In this document: positions 22,461-22,532 of the stretch, piece after piece
Layout: each line of letters begins with the position of its first letter
Position numbering within the stretch: the first letter of the stretch is position 1
DNA from: an uncultured Clostridia bacterium
GTDB taxonomy: Bacteria; Bacillota; Clostridia; TANB77; CAG-508
Direction of reading: 5' to 3'
Assembly (NCBI GenBank): GCA_934130435.1
Contig: CAKOYB010000015.1
Span: 1 to 22,532 of the forward strand
DNA: 22,532 nt
Notes under the pieces: generated by a model
Seen by the model: only the letters and a program-made list of their open reading frames with translations
What the model was told of the DNA's origin: nothing
The model's database searches: none
Position numbers and translations under genes: made by a program

Positions 22461-22532
22461 TTGTAATTTCTCCTTTTATATTTTTCTTGCGTTGTCTTTT
22501 TCTTTAATTAACTGTTTTTATTATTACATAAG

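Overview
The window is very AT-rich, and every gene I can support lies on the minus strand, so transcription runs from high to low coordinates. Strong GGAGG-type ribosome binding sites, TGG for Trp, TAA-biased stops, a prepilin with a GITLVALIIT leader, a LytTR regulator, LiaF/DUF4097 proteins and DUF6179/DUF6323 all point to a low-GC Firmicute, most likely a gut-type Clostridia relative. This is inferred from sequence character; no rRNA or tRNA gene was seen.

Layout, in direction of transcription. 22532-20404: a short ORF containing an (AC)14 microsatellite, a hairpin terminator, an orphan prepilin-like gene, a 420-base intergenic block with a duplicated 103-bp structured element, then a ZIP metal transporter with its own promoter. 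20403-15374: remains of a MacB/LolD-type ABC ATPase, a complete ABC exporter pair (19977-17667), an AbrB-like regulator with a second ABC exporter pair (17576-15918), and a FlaR-like P-loop NTPase ending at a strong terminator. 15165-8478: DUF6323 and DUF6179, a MutT-type Nudix, a membrane-flavodoxin fusion, a lipoprotein-like unknown, LiaF-like and DUF4097 envelope proteins, a GNAT-YoaP acetyltransferase and a small membrane protein. 8412-5873: a truncated BceR-like response regulator fused to the tail of a BceB-like permease, a SAM methyltransferase fused to the tail of a cupin, and a second Nudix. 5631-4643: a LytTR regulator with two small membrane proteins. 4522-85: DUF1697, several small unknowns and several decayed genes (maltose acetyltransferase, peroxiredoxin, SDR epimerase).

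The most striking feature is the number of deletion scars. In five places the remnant of one gene is spliced to, or internally collapsed into, another: peroxiredoxin/epimerase, a collapsed maltose acetyltransferase, methyltransferase/cupin, response regulator/permease, and ZIP/ABC ATPase. A sixth gene has a TGA in place of an expected Trp codon. This is accessory DNA undergoing deletion-driven decay, or an assembly that collapsed at these points. The other items worth attention are a pair of about 100-bp direct repeats flanking a DUF4362-like gene, the tandem 103-bp element with alternative pairings, and the microsatellite sORF-plus-terminator leader before the prepilin gene. I did not find a convincing new defence or mobile system; the non-coding elements are the best candidates for something undescribed.
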